This document shows positions 1-7,223 of a stretch of 9,107 nt of DNA, one piece after another. Both the position numbers and the translations under genes were made by a program. Positions within the stretch are counted from its first letter, which is position 1. Each line of letters begins with the position of its first letter. The notes beneath the pieces are model-generated. The model was not told the origin of the DNA and did not search any database. It worked only from the letters and a program-made list of their open reading frames with translations. Source of the DNA: Proteobacteria bacterium UBA5122 (GTDB lineage Bacteria; Pseudomonadota; Gammaproteobacteria; Tenderiales; Tenderiaceae); contig DHYU01000044.1 of NCBI GenBank assembly GCA_002415485.1, positions 1-9,107 on the forward strand. The letters are read 5' to 3'.

Positions 1-1
1 C

Positions 2-877
2 GAGGCCAACGAGGCCGCGATCAAACTGGCGCGCCTGTACGGCCACAACAAGGGTATCGACAGACCTGCCGTCATCGTCACCGAAAAGAGCTTCCACGGC
101 CGCACACTGGCCACACTCAGCGCCACCGGCAACCGCAAGGTCCAGGCCGGCTTTGAGCCGCTGGTCGAGGGTTTTGTCCGTGCGCCCTTCGATGACCTGG
201 AGGCCATCCACAACATCGCCGCCAACAACCGCAACGTGGTCGCGATCCTGGTCGAACCGATTCAAGGCGAAGGTGGCGTGCACATCCCGAGCGATGATTA
301 TCTCAATCAATTACGCGCCATCTGTGATCAACACGGCTGGCTGCTGATGCTCGACGAGATCCAGACCGGCATCGGCCGCACCGGCAAATGGTTCGGCTAT
401 CAGCACAGCAACATCGTGCCCGACGTCATCACCGTCGCCAAGGCGCTCGGCAATGGTTTCCCCATCGGCGCCTGCCTGGCGCGCGGTGAGGCCGCCAATG
501 TATTCCAACCCGGCAACCATGGATCCACCTTTGGCGGCAACCCGTTGGCCTGCGCCGCCGCTATCGCCGTGTTGGAAACCATGGACAAAGAACTGGTCGT
601 CACCAACTGCCAGGTTATGGGCGCACGTCTGGTGCAAGGCCTCAAAACGGCATTGGCCGACTGCGACAAGGTCGTCAACATCCGTGGCCGCGGCCTGATC
701 GTCGGCATTGAGCTCAATCAGGAGTGCCCCACGCTGGTCAAGACCGCGCTCGAGGCCGGTCTGATCATCAACGTCACGGCTGGCAACGTCATCCGCCTGC
801 TGCCGCCACTGATCATCAACGGCGACCAAGTCGACCAGATCGTCAACTCACTGAACACGCTGATCCGTCAGCTGTAA
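2..877 (+). CDS. argD: Acetylornithine aminotransferase, C-terminal three quarters (5' end outside window)
   Basis: A PLP-dependent class III aminotransferase that converts N-acetylglutamate 5-semialdehyde to N2-acetylornithine in cytoplasmic arginine biosynthesis; many ArgD enzymes also serve as succinyldiaminopimelate aminotransferase in lysine synthesis. The reading frame is open from base 2 and codes 291 visible residues; relatives have about 390-400, so roughly the first 100 are missing. It enters on EANEAAIKLAR, the end of the family's SGxEANE motif. LMLDEIQTGIGRTG has the PLP-pyridine aspartate at visible residue 118. TVAKALGNGFP has the Schiff-base lysine at visible residue 147, and GSTFGGNPLAC follows. 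The gene ends in TAA 22 bases before argF, in the same direction, so the two are probably one operon; any ARG-box promoter would lie off the left edge. A related ornithine- or GABA-type transaminase is possible, but adjacent argF favours ArgD. Confidence 0.93.
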   Translation, partial: EANEAAIKLARLYGHNKGIDRPAVIVTEKSFHGRTLATLSATGNRKVQAGFEPLVEGFVRAPFDDLEAIHNIAANNRNVVAILVEPIQGEGGVHIPSDDYLNQLRAICDQHGWLLMLDEIQTGIGRTGKWFGYQHSNIVPDVITVAKALGNGFPIGACLARGEAANVFQPGNHGSTFGGNPLACAAAIAVLETMDKELVVTNCQVMGARLVQGLKTALADCDKVVNIRGRGLIVGIELNQECPTLVKTALEAGLIINVTAGNVIRLLPPLIINGDQVDQIVNSLNTLIRQL

Positions 878-885
878 CACCGGAT

Positions 886-891
886 AGAGGA
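886..891 (+). promoter_or_regulatory. Shine-Dalgarno site of argF
   Basis: AGAGGA lies 8 bases upstream of a GTG codon at 900. It supports GTG as the argF start, giving MAVRHFLSLMDLSPEEL, which matches the usual short N-terminus of bacterial ornithine carbamoyltransferases. Confidence 0.7.
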
Positions 892-899
892 AGCACACC

Positions 900-1805
900 G
901 TGGCTGTACGTCATTTTCTGAGCCTAATGGACCTGAGCCCTGAAGAACTGGACGCACTGATCCAACGCGCCATTGAACTGAAACGGATTCAGAAATCCGG
1001 CGAGATCTTCGAGCCGCTGAAGAACAAAGTGCTGGGCATGGTGTTTGAAAAGTCCTCGACCCGTACCCGCGTCGCGTTCGAAACGGCAATGGCGCAAACC
1101 GGTGGCCATGCAATATTCCTGTCGCCCCGCGACACCCAGCTCGGCCGCGGCGAACCGATCGAAGACTCGGCGCGCGTCTTGTCACGCATGGTCGACGTGA
1201 TCATGATCCGCACCTTCGAACACGAAAAACTCGAACACTTCGCCGCCTATTCGCAAGTGCCCGTCATCAACGCGCTGACCGACCTGCAACACCCTGTGCA
1301 ACTGCTGGCCGACGTGCAGACCTATGTCGAACACCGCGGCCCGATTAGAGGTAAAAAAGTGGCCTGGATCGGCGACGGCAACAACATGTGCCACGCCTAC
1401 ATCGACGCCGCCCGCCAATTCGGTTTTAAACTGGAAATCGCCGCCCCCGAAGGCTACCTGCCTGATGAAAACATCCTCAAAGCTGCGGGCAGTGCCGCCA
1501 AAATGGTCGCCACCCCGGCCGATGCTGCGCGCGATGCCGACCTGATCGTCACCGATGTATGGGCCTCCATGGGCCAGGAAGAAGAGATGGCCCATCGCAG
1601 CCGTGCCTTCGCCAACTACCAGGTCGACAGCACGTTGATGTCACTGGCCAAACCCGACTGCCTGTTCATGCACTGCCTGCCCGCCCACCGCGAAGAGGAA
1701 GTATCCACGGACGTACTCGAAGGCCCGCAAAGCGTGGTCTGGGATGAGGCAGAGAATCGTCTGCATTCACAAAAGGCATTGCTGGAGTTTTTGGTAGCGA
1801 AATAA
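900..1805 (+). CDS. argF: Ornithine carbamoyltransferase (anabolic)
   Basis: Transfers the carbamoyl group from carbamoyl phosphate to ornithine to make citrulline, the sixth step of arginine synthesis, in the cytoplasm; family members are usually trimers. The protein is 301 residues, close to the normal 300-335. Family motifs are all present and in order: the carbamoyl-phosphate loop STRTR at 53-57, HPVQ at 131-134, DVWASMG at 219-225 in the ornithine-binding region, and HCLP with the active-site cysteine at 258-261. The start is GTG at 900, chosen for the Shine-Dalgarno site 8 bases upstream. It follows argD after 22 bases and is followed by a strong terminator, so it is the last gene of an arg unit. 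The argD linkage and compact size suggest the biosynthetic enzyme rather than a catabolic ArcB, but sequence alone does not settle this. No damage or frameshift was seen. Confidence 0.97.
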   Translation: MAVRHFLSLMDLSPEELDALIQRAIELKRIQKSGEIFEPLKNKVLGMVFEKSSTRTRVAFETAMAQTGGHAIFLSPRDTQLGRGEPIEDSARVLSRMVDVIMIRTFEHEKLEHFAAYSQVPVINALTDLQHPVQLLADVQTYVEHRGPIRGKKVAWIGDGNNMCHAYIDAARQFGFKLEIAAPEGYLPDENILKAAGSAAKMVATPADAARDADLIVTDVWASMGQEEEMAHRSRAFANYQVDSTLMSLAKPDCLFMHCLPAHREEEVSTDVLEGPQSVVWDEAENRLHSQKALLEFLVAK

Positions 1806-1823
1806 TCGCATCCTCCTCAAAAT

Positions 1824-1861
1824 AAAAAAGCCCCGGCATGGGAACATGCCGGGGCTTTTTT
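1824..1861. terminator. Bidirectional intrinsic terminator between argF and the cytochrome gene
   Basis: A perfect 11-base-pair GC-rich stem (GCCCCGGCATG at 1830-1840 against CATGCCGGGGC at 1845-1855) closes a 4-base GGAA loop. Six A precede it (1824-1829) and six T follow it (1856-1861). It therefore reads as a complete Rho-independent terminator on both strands and can stop argDF transcription from the left and cytochrome transcription from the right. It starts 18 bases after the argF stop and ends 19 bases from the cytochrome stop. Confidence 0.95.
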
Positions 1862-1880
1862 ATTGCAGGCCAAGACCTAT

Positions 1881-2528
1881 TTACATCTGCGCCGCCAGAT
1901 ATTCGGCCAGCGCATCAATCTCACCATCGGTCAGATTCTTGGCCACTGCGCCCATCATGCCTGCCGGATCATTGGCGCGAGCACCATCACGAAACTCTCT
2001 CAGCTGTTTGACCAGATAGTCCCGATGTTGACCGCCAATAACCGGAAATGCTGCTGCATTCTCTCGCCCCATGCCCTTGTCGCCATGACAATTGACGCAA
2101 CCATACACCCCAGACTTGGGATTGCCCTTGACGAAGAACTCGGCCCCTTGCGCGACCAGCTTCTGATTCGGCTTCACCAGCGGATTACCGGCAATCTTTT
2201 GCGATTGATAAAACGCGCCTATATCCTTGGCATCTTCATCGGAGGCCACCATCGCCGCCATCCCGGTCATGGTGTCATTATTGATACGATGACCAAACTG
2301 AAAATCCTTGAGCTGCTTGACGATGTAACTGCCGTACTGACCCGCCAAACGCGGAAAACTGCCATCCGCACTATTCCCATCAGCCCCATGACAGCCACCG
2401 CACATTGCGGCCTTGGCCTCACCCGCTGACGCATCACCCGCCTGCGCTGAAATTGAAAACGACACACCCGATACCACCAACAAGGCCGATGCCATCAGAT
2501 AACGCAGATTAAAATTCGAGTCTTTCAT
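1881..2528 (-). CDS. Periplasmic dihaem cytochrome c, c4 type
   Basis: A two-domain periplasmic electron carrier; c4 cytochromes pass electrons between the quinol-oxidising complex and terminal oxidases or other acceptors. The 215-residue product has a signal peptide (hydrophobic core about 10-27, likely cut after SAQA at 30). Two similar haem domains follow: CGGCH at 43-47 and CVNCH at 144-148. Each is followed by a FPxxxGQ/FPxxGGQ stretch, YxVKQLxxF, and methionine-rich segments (NDTMTGMAAM near 84-93, DPAGMM near 187-192) that can supply axial ligands. Internal duplication and total length fit c4 well. ATG-ATG occurs at the start; the second ATG is preferred because the purine-rich site lies only 1 base from the first. 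The gene lies 114 bases downstream of the serine protease gene on the same strand and ends at the shared bidirectional terminator. A generic dihaem class I cytochrome of another name is the only real alternative. Confidence 0.92.
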   Translation of the reverse strand: MKDSNFNLRYLMASALLVVSGVSFSISAQAGDASAGEAKAAMCGGCHGADGNSADGSFPRLAGQYGSYIVKQLKDFQFGHRINNDTMTGMAAMVASDEDAKDIGAFYQSQKIAGNPLVKPNQKLVAQGAEFFVKGNPKSGVYGCVNCHGDKGMGRENAAAFPVIGGQHRDYLVKQLREFRDGARANDPAGMMGAVAKNLTDGEIDALAEYLAAQM

Positions 2529-2532
2529 CATG

Positions 2533-2540
2533 CTCCCCCC
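2533..2540 (-). promoter_or_regulatory. Purine-rich ribosome binding site of the cytochrome gene
   Basis: On the minus strand GGGGGGAG precedes the tandem ATG-ATG. The spacing is 1 base to the first ATG and 4 bases to the second (ATG at 2528-2526), so the second is the better start. An upstream in-frame extension to 2615 would add 28 charged residues ahead of the signal peptide and has no support. Confidence 0.5.
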
Positions 2541-2585
2541 AGATCGTAAGTTTTGATTTTTTTCGAGTCGCGTCCCTGTAATTTT

Positions 2586-2615
2586 TTTATGTTGGGACAA
2601 ACAAGGCCTCATCAA
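2586..2615 (-). promoter_or_regulatory. Possible sigma70-type promoter for the cytochrome gene
   Basis: On the minus strand TTGATG (2615-2610) and CATAAA (2591-2586) are separated by 18 bases, each matching the sigma70 consensus at 4 of 6 positions, with A-rich DNA just downstream. It lies in the 114-base gap between the protease stop and the cytochrome start, about 57 bases before the ATG. This is a weak match chosen by eye; co-transcription from the protease promoter is the alternative. Confidence 0.25.
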
Positions 2616-2642
2616 AAAGCCCTACCTCTTATATCAACCTCT

Positions 2643-3410
2643 CTAACGACGGTCAATCAAGCCTGCGTCCCGCAACAGCTCCCACACATGCGTCACGGGT
2701 ATCGCATACGAGATACCACTGGGCTTTTCGATCACCTGTTCCTTGGTCTCTTTGATAAACACACTGTTCAACACCCCCACCACCTCGCCGGTCTGCGGAT
2801 GATAGAGCGGACTGCCACTGTTGCCGGGATACGCCGTCGCATCGAGCTGAAACACATCAAACGGCGCCGACAAACGCTGCATCATCTTGGTATCGAGGTC
2901 ACGGGATGTATCCACCGGCATCGCGATGGGGGTGATGGCGGCAATCAGACCGCGATGGGTCACCGGCCGCAAACCAATCGCCGAGGCGATCGGGAAACCG
3001 GTAAAGGCATACACCTCACCCTCACGCACCCTGGCAGAACTGCCCAGCTTCATCGCTGGCAATGGCGCGTCCGAGATCTTCAGCAGGGCCAGATCATGCG
3101 GCCTATCCATCTTCACCACCTTGGCCATTCTGACTGAACCAGATCTATCTTTAGGAATCATCACCACCAAACGCTCATTGCGCTCTTCATCCAAATGCTC
3201 CGGCACCACATGCGCATTGGTGATCACGTGACGCCCATCGTGCACCACAAAGCCCGTGCCCAGGATCTTTGAAGGCGGATTGCCCAGCGGCGTGTGGCTG
3301 CCTATACCAACCACTGAGGGCTTAATGCGTTCGATGGTGTCGGGCAGGCTGGCATTGGCAAACACTGCCCACAACCAAAGCATTAACAACAAGCAACTAC
3401 GTCTCAACAT
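2643..3410 (-). CDS. Secreted trypsin-like serine protease, HtrA-like without a PDZ domain
   Basis: A predicted periplasmic endopeptidase of the chymotrypsin/HtrA fold; its substrate is unknown. The 255-residue protein has a short signal peptide (hydrophobic core 6-18, likely cut after FANA at 20). The catalytic triad is visible: His67 in ITNAHVV, Asp106 in PHDLALLK and Ser198 in PGNSGSPL, with LDATAYPGNSG resembling the HtrA active-site segment. The protein stops about 55 residues after the serine, with the sheet residues SGISYAIPV intact. There is no room for the PDZ domains of DegP, DegQ or DegS, nor for their allosteric control. GNSGSP rather than GNSGGP also occurs in glutamyl endopeptidases. 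ATG at 3410 is chosen for AAGGA 7 bases upstream; an in-frame TTG at 3416 is too close to that site. It lies upstream of the cytochrome gene and diverges from the VanZ-type gene. The protease call is firm; a specific physiological role is not. Confidence 0.88.
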   Translation of the reverse strand: MLRRSCLLLMLWLWAVFANASLPDTIERIKPSVVGIGSHTPLGNPPSKILGTGFVVHDGRHVITNAHVVPEHLDEERNERLVVMIPKDRSGSVRMAKVVKMDRPHDLALLKISDAPLPAMKLGSSARVREGEVYAFTGFPIASAIGLRPVTHRGLIAAITPIAMPVDTSRDLDTKMMQRLSAPFDVFQLDATAYPGNSGSPLYHPQTGEVVGVLNSVFIKETKEQVIEKPSGISYAIPVTHVWELLRDAGLIDRR

Positions 3411-3542
3411 ATCCAATTCCTTAACATGCGCTCAATGCTGTGCATTATTCGGTGAATATGCGGCAGGGTCCAGCTCAGTTTAAGACCTGAGTGACAAAGT
3501 GTAAGATAGTCCCCCTGTAAAACAGGCCTTAATCCACCACTC
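3411..3542. other. Divergent intergenic region, protease / VanZ-type gene
   Basis: These 132 bases must hold the promoters of both divergent genes. A small inverted repeat, CCTGT-AAA-ACAGG, lies at 3514-3526, 16 bases before the ATG at 3543. TAAGAT at 3502-3507 could be a -10 element for the plus-strand gene, but no convincing -35 box accompanies it. No clear Shine-Dalgarno sequence precedes the ATG at 3543. No operator of a known regulator was recognised. Confidence 0.4.
3418..3422 (-). promoter_or_regulatory. Shine-Dalgarno site of the serine protease gene
   Basis: AAGGA on the minus strand lies 7 bases before ATG at 3410-3408. It decides against the in-frame TTG at 3416, which would leave only one base of spacing. 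Confidence 0.65.
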
Positions 3543-5891
3543 ATGCCTCAACGCTCACCCTTATTGATTCTCGCCCTGGCCTACACGGCATTCGCGATTT
3601 ACGGCAGTCTGGTGCCGCTGGACTTTCGCCCACTGCCGTGGGATCAGGCCTGGACTCAGTTTCAGCAGGTGCCCTACCTCAATCTGGGTATCGGCTCGCG
3701 TGCCGACTGGGTGGCCAATATCCTGTTGTTCATCCCGCTGGCCTTTTTATGGCTGGGGGCGTTGTGGCACAGCAATAGCGCGATCAAACTGCTATCGACC
3801 ACCGCAGTCCTGATCGGTGCCGCGCTGCTCACCACCGGCATCGAATTTACCCAACAGTTTTTTCCGCCACGCACGGTCTCGCTCAACGACATCATCGCCG
3901 AAACCCTCGGCGCACTGATCGGCATCGGCCTCTGGTGGTGGCGCGGCCCACACATCGCGCGCTGGCTGGAAGACTTCTACCGCCAGCATGACGGCACCGC
4001 CGAACGGCTGTTGTGGATCTATCTGGTGCTGCTGGTCGGGTATAACCTGTTGCCGCTGGACCTCACCATCAGCCCCGAAGAGCTGCACGACAAGTGGCGC
4101 GAAGGCAAACTGATCCTGATTCCGTTCACGGCGCTGCCGGAGGGCCTGATCACCGCCAGCTATCACCTGGCGACCGACATCGTGATCTGGATCCCGATCA
4201 GCCTGCTGCTCTGTCTCTCCGGCAAGCGCAGCAGCCTGCACGCGTGGGCCTGGACCGTCGGCGCCGCCATCGCGCTCGAGGCCGCACAATTGATGGTCTA
4301 CTCCCGCGTCACCGACACCACCGACATCATCAGCGGCGTCATCGGCGGCGGCCTCGGCGTTCTGATCGCCCAACGGCTGGGCAAATTACCGGCGACACCG
4401 ACACCACCCTCAGCACGCCCGCTGCTCATTGCCACCGCCGCGACCCTGGGCTGGATCGCACTGCTGTGCGCAATCTTCTGGTATCCCTACAACTTCCGGC
4501 TCGACGGCATGTTCCTGCGCCCGCGGCTCGACGGCTTCAGCCAGGTCCCCTTCGTCAGCTATTACTACGGGACTGAGTTTCGCGCCGTCACCTCGGTCAT
4601 TCACAAGGTCAGCTTCTTTGTCCCGCTCGGGGTGTTGCTCGCCTATCTGATCCAGCCCTTGCAACACGGCAGCCTCGCCAGCCTTTCGCGCTGGGCCGCG
4701 CTGATCGTCATCGCCGGCACCGCATTTATTCTCGAACTTGGCCAAGTGGCCCTGCCGGACAAACACCCCGGCAGCACCGATCTGGTATTGATGACCCTCG
4801 GCGGCGCGCTCGGCCTCTGGGGTTACCAATTTCTAGGCCGTCGCCTCCGCCCTGGCCGCCCCGCTCAAACGCCGACAACCTTGCCACCAACGCCGCCTAA
4901 GCCCCCCAGCCGCGACCTGATCCGCGTGCTGGCGCCATCAATCGTCACCACCGCCTGCGTGGTCCTGATCGGCAGCTGGGCCGTCTCGGTCCTGCCTGGG
5001 ATCCCCTACAACGTGCGTGAACTGGTGGCAGACGGCAACCTGCTGCTCAACGGCCTGCTGCTGACCGCCTTTCTCTATACTGCCTTCGGCCTGCCGGTGA
5101 TGCTGGCGATCCGTTACAGCCACAGCCAAACGCAACTGGCATGGAAGCTACCGCTGAGTCTGCTGCCTGCCGCCATCGCGGCCTGGGGCTGCCTGTTTCT
5201 GGCCGTGCCCACCGAGAGCATGCACGATGTCGTCGGCAGCCCGGTGCTGCAATGGCCATGGCATCTGGAGATCGCACTGCGCTTCGTCGCACTGCTCTAT
5301 CTGCTCAGCGCCGCCATCGCCATCGCCACGCTGGTGATGCTCGCCCGGCCACTGCGTTTTAATCTGCATCGCCTCGGCCTGATGCTGGGCAGCGCCCTGC
5401 CCGGCCTCTTGATCCTGCTCGTGATCGCCCATCTGGTTGTGGTCAAATTCGCCGCCACCGACAACCTCACCGAGCTGATGTCCGGCGGGGGCAGCATCGG
5501 TGCCAGCCTCGCCGCCAGCCTGTGGCTGATCCTGCTCGCCAGCCTCGCCGCGATGCTCGCGGCCAGCGCCGCGCAACGCCGTGGGATCGGCTGGGCGCTG
5601 CTCTCCACCCTCGTCTCGGCCCCCATCGCCTATCTGCTGGCCTGGTTCGCCACCGAACAACAGGTCGTCAAATACGAACAGACCTTCGCCGCACTGCAAT
5701 TCCTGCTCAGCACCGATCGCCAACACCTCGTCAGCGGCACCGAGCTATACCTGCGCTTCGCCGTGGCCCATGCGGTCGTTATTGCCCTGCTCGCCTTTGC
5801 CCAATACCCGCTGTGGCGCGGCCATTTTGCGGCCGGTTTCCGTCAACTGCGCACCCGACTCAGCCGCAACGAACACGCGCAGGCTCAGTAA
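3543..5891 (+). CDS. Large polytopic membrane protein with three tandem VanZ-like units and a multi-span C-terminal region
   Basis: A 782-residue inner-membrane protein of unknown function. Three VanZ-like units occupy about residues 14-133, 160-277 and 307-435. Each carries the same pattern E-x2-Q-x11-D-x6-G-x3-G: E101/Q104/D116/G123/G127, E246/Q249/D261/G268/G272 and E398/Q401/D413/G420/G424. Each also has an upstream hydrophobic span containing IP or VP (65, 218, 361). Proline/threonine-rich linkers separate units 2 and 3 (283-291) and close unit 3 (439-456). Residues 460-757 then hold about eight hydrophobic segments that match no family I recognise, and the tail is basic and hydrophilic. 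Typical VanZ proteins are 150-200 residues with one unit, so this is a triplication plus fusion. ATG at 3543 is the first start after an in-frame stop at 3507, though no good Shine-Dalgarno site is seen. VanZ relates to teicoplanin resistance in enterococci, but most VanZ-like proteins have no tested role. The rml and beta-helix genes beside it suggest an envelope or polysaccharide role, by proximity only. Confidence 0.85.
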   Translation: MPQRSPLLILALAYTAFAIYGSLVPLDFRPLPWDQAWTQFQQVPYLNLGIGSRADWVANILLFIPLAFLWLGALWHSNSAIKLLSTTAVLIGAALLTTGIEFTQQFFPPRTVSLNDIIAETLGALIGIGLWWWRGPHIARWLEDFYRQHDGTAERLLWIYLVLLVGYNLLPLDLTISPEELHDKWREGKLILIPFTALPEGLITASYHLATDIVIWIPISLLLCLSGKRSSLHAWAWTVGAAIALEAAQLMVYSRVTDTTDIISGVIGGGLGVLIAQRLGKLPATPTPPSARPLLIATAATLGWIALLCAIFWYPYNFRLDGMFLRPRLDGFSQVPFVSYYYGTEFRAVTSVIHKVSFFVPLGVLLAYLIQPLQHGSLASLSRWAALIVIAGTAFILELGQVALPDKHPGSTDLVLMTLGGALGLWGYQFLGRRLRPGRPAQTPTTLPPTPPKPPSRDLIRVLAPSIVTTACVVLIGSWAVSVLPGIPYNVRELVADGNLLLNGLLLTAFLYTAFGLPVMLAIRYSHSQTQLAWKLPLSLLPAAIAAWGCLFLAVPTESMHDVVGSPVLQWPWHLEIALRFVALLYLLSAAIAIATLVMLARPLRFNLHRLGLMLGSALPGLLILLVIAHLVVVKFAATDNLTELMSGGGSIGASLAASLWLILLASLAAMLAASAAQRRGIGWALLSTLVSAPIAYLLAWFATEQQVVKYEQTFAALQFLLSTDRQHLVSGTELYLRFAVAHAVVIALLAFAQYPLWRGHFAAGFRQLRTRLSRNEHAQAQ

Positions 5892-5915
5892 CCCCACCCT
5901 CAACTGCGCCCCGCC

Positions 5916-7223
5916 TCACGGCCGCGTCGGTTTTCTCTCCAGCCGCAGCGGCCATGCCGGTGCTGCATCCGTACCATAGGCACCGACCAGCTGCGGCCAG
6001 CGCAGCCGCCCGTCGAAATCCAGGTCGGCATCGAGCACACGGGGGATCTGCTGTTCATCGAAGGTCTCGCGCATATGCATCTCGGTCTGCGGCGACACAT
6101 CCAATTGCGGCAACGACTCAAACGGCGCCATCAACAGCTTGGGGGCATCGACCAGCGGCCGGCTGAGATTGACGGTGGCCTGCTCGGCGACGACCGGCAC
6201 CTTGGCAAATATCAGATTGGCGATCACCGGCTGCGCGAATTCGCGCTTTTCAGCCTCGGCGCGGCGCACGACGATGCCGGTCATCGGCGTCAGCACCGTG
6301 TTGTAGAAGATGCTCAGCTCACGCGGGATATCGTTGTGCGGCTGCACATGGATCGCATCGCCGTAGTCGTTGATGAATATGTTGTTGTACAGCGCAAAAC
6401 GGCCCTCGCCCTGGAACAAGGCCTCGTGCGGATTCTGAAAAAAGAAGTTGCCATAGATCAGATACCGGTCATCCTTGCCTGCCCCCTGCAACGGCCAGTG
6501 ACCGACCAATACATTCGGCCGCGCCTGCTCTGGGTGACCACTGCCCTCGGCCTTGCTGAAGACATTGTGACGGATGATGGTCTCGCTGGCCGTGCGCGGC
6601 ATGCCTTCGATCGCAGGCCGCGGCTGTTGGTGTTTGATTTGCAGATTGTAGCCCCGCGTATTGATCACCAGATTGTGTTCAATCAAGCCGGCGACGAACG
6701 GATCACTGCCGTCGGAATTGCCAAAATACATGCCAGTGCCCGCGCCGATGATGGTATTGCCGCGCACCACCCAGTTCCAGCTCGGTGCCTTGGTCGAGAT
6801 GGCGACGATCTGCTGATGCACGCCGTAGCCGCGGATGGTCAGGCCTTCGAGGGTGATGTGGTGGCTCCAGTTGGCGTGGCCTTCGGCCTTGACTGCACCG
6901 ACCGGCAGGTTGCGGCCGTCCAGCGTCAGACCTTTAATCAGCACATGGGCGGAGTCGACAATGCTGATTGTGTTTTGGCCGCGTCGCGCCAGGAACAGCG
7001 GTGGCCGCTGCGGATCAGCGGCGATGATCTGGATCGGCCGTTCGGAGCTACCCACCAAACGATGAACCGGCAGGCCTTGCAGATAGGTACCCGGCGACAG
7101 CAGCAGGGTGTCGCCGGGCTGGAGCGCGGCCAGCTTGCCGCGATAGTCGGCGGCATTGGCATGATAGGTGGCCGCCTGCACCGCCGGTGCCAACAGCAGG
7201 CCCAGCACCAGCAGCCAGCGCAT
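5916..7223 (-). CDS. Secreted right-handed parallel beta-helix protein, possibly polysaccharide-active
   Basis: A 435-residue exported protein with a short signal peptide (MRWLLVLGLLLAPAVQA, likely cut after residue 17). The mature N-terminus has LQPGDTLLLSPGTYLQGL then RPIQIIAADPQRPPLF. This is the N-terminal pattern of beta-helix proteins such as the PL6 alginate lyase/chondroitinase B group. Repeated short strands follow with the typical turns: HVLIKGLTLDGRN, HHITLEGLTIRGYG, WVVRGNTIIG, GLIEHNLVINTRG, IIRHNVFSK, YLIYGNFFFQN, FALYNNIFIND and LSIFYNTVLTP. The C-terminal 70 residues are less repetitive. The family includes lyases, epimerases and non-catalytic binding proteins, and no catalytic residues could be assigned. 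The start at 7223 is 7 bases after the rmlD stop and begins a clean signal peptide; a start at 7292 would lie inside rmlD and spoil it. It is the last gene of the rml operon and has no clear terminator. Confidence 0.8.
   Translation of the reverse strand: MRWLLVLGLLLAPAVQAATYHANAADYRGKLAALQPGDTLLLSPGTYLQGLPVHRLVGSSERPIQIIAADPQRPPLFLARRGQNTISIVDSAHVLIKGLTLDGRNLPVGAVKAEGHANWSHHITLEGLTIRGYGVHQQIVAISTKAPSWNWVVRGNTIIGAGTGMYFGNSDGSDPFVAGLIEHNLVINTRGYNLQIKHQQPRPAIEGMPRTASETIIRHNVFSKAEGSGHPEQARPNVLVGHWPLQGAGKDDRYLIYGNFFFQNPHEALFQGEGRFALYNNIFINDYGDAIHVQPHNDIPRELSIFYNTVLTPMTGIVVRRAEAEKREFAQPVIANLIFAKVPVVAEQATVNLSRPLVDAPKLLMAPFESLPQLDVSPQTEMHMRETFDEQQIPRVLDADLDFDGRLRWPQLVGAYGTDAAPAWPLRLERKPTRP

Noticed and set aside
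1863..2429. A 188-codon plus-strand frame opposite the cytochrome gene
   Set aside because: The minus strand encodes two haem-binding CxxCH motifs and a signal peptide; the plus frame has no recognisable feature and starts right after the terminator.
2529..2615. Extended N-terminus for the cytochrome (start at 2615)
   Set aside because: It would place 28 mostly polar residues before the signal peptide and overlap the likely promoter; the purine-rich site points to the ATG at 2528.
3792..4373. Minus-strand open frames inside the VanZ-type gene (also 4410-4829 and 5148-5726)
   Set aside because: They are Asp/Gly/Gln-rich antisense translations of hydrophobic GC-rich codons, with no motif or start signal.
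4295..4410. Short repeats of CACCGA/GACACC in the VanZ-type gene
   Set aside because: They follow from Thr, Asp and Pro codon use in VTDTTD and ATPTPPS, are irregular, and stay in frame; not a tandem repeat or CRISPR.
3543..5891. Glycopeptide antibiotic resistance function for the VanZ-type protein
   Set aside because: VanZ similarity alone does not imply teicoplanin resistance; there are no vanA/vanH/vanX or other resistance genes here, and the inferred Gram-negative host has an outer membrane barrier to these drugs.
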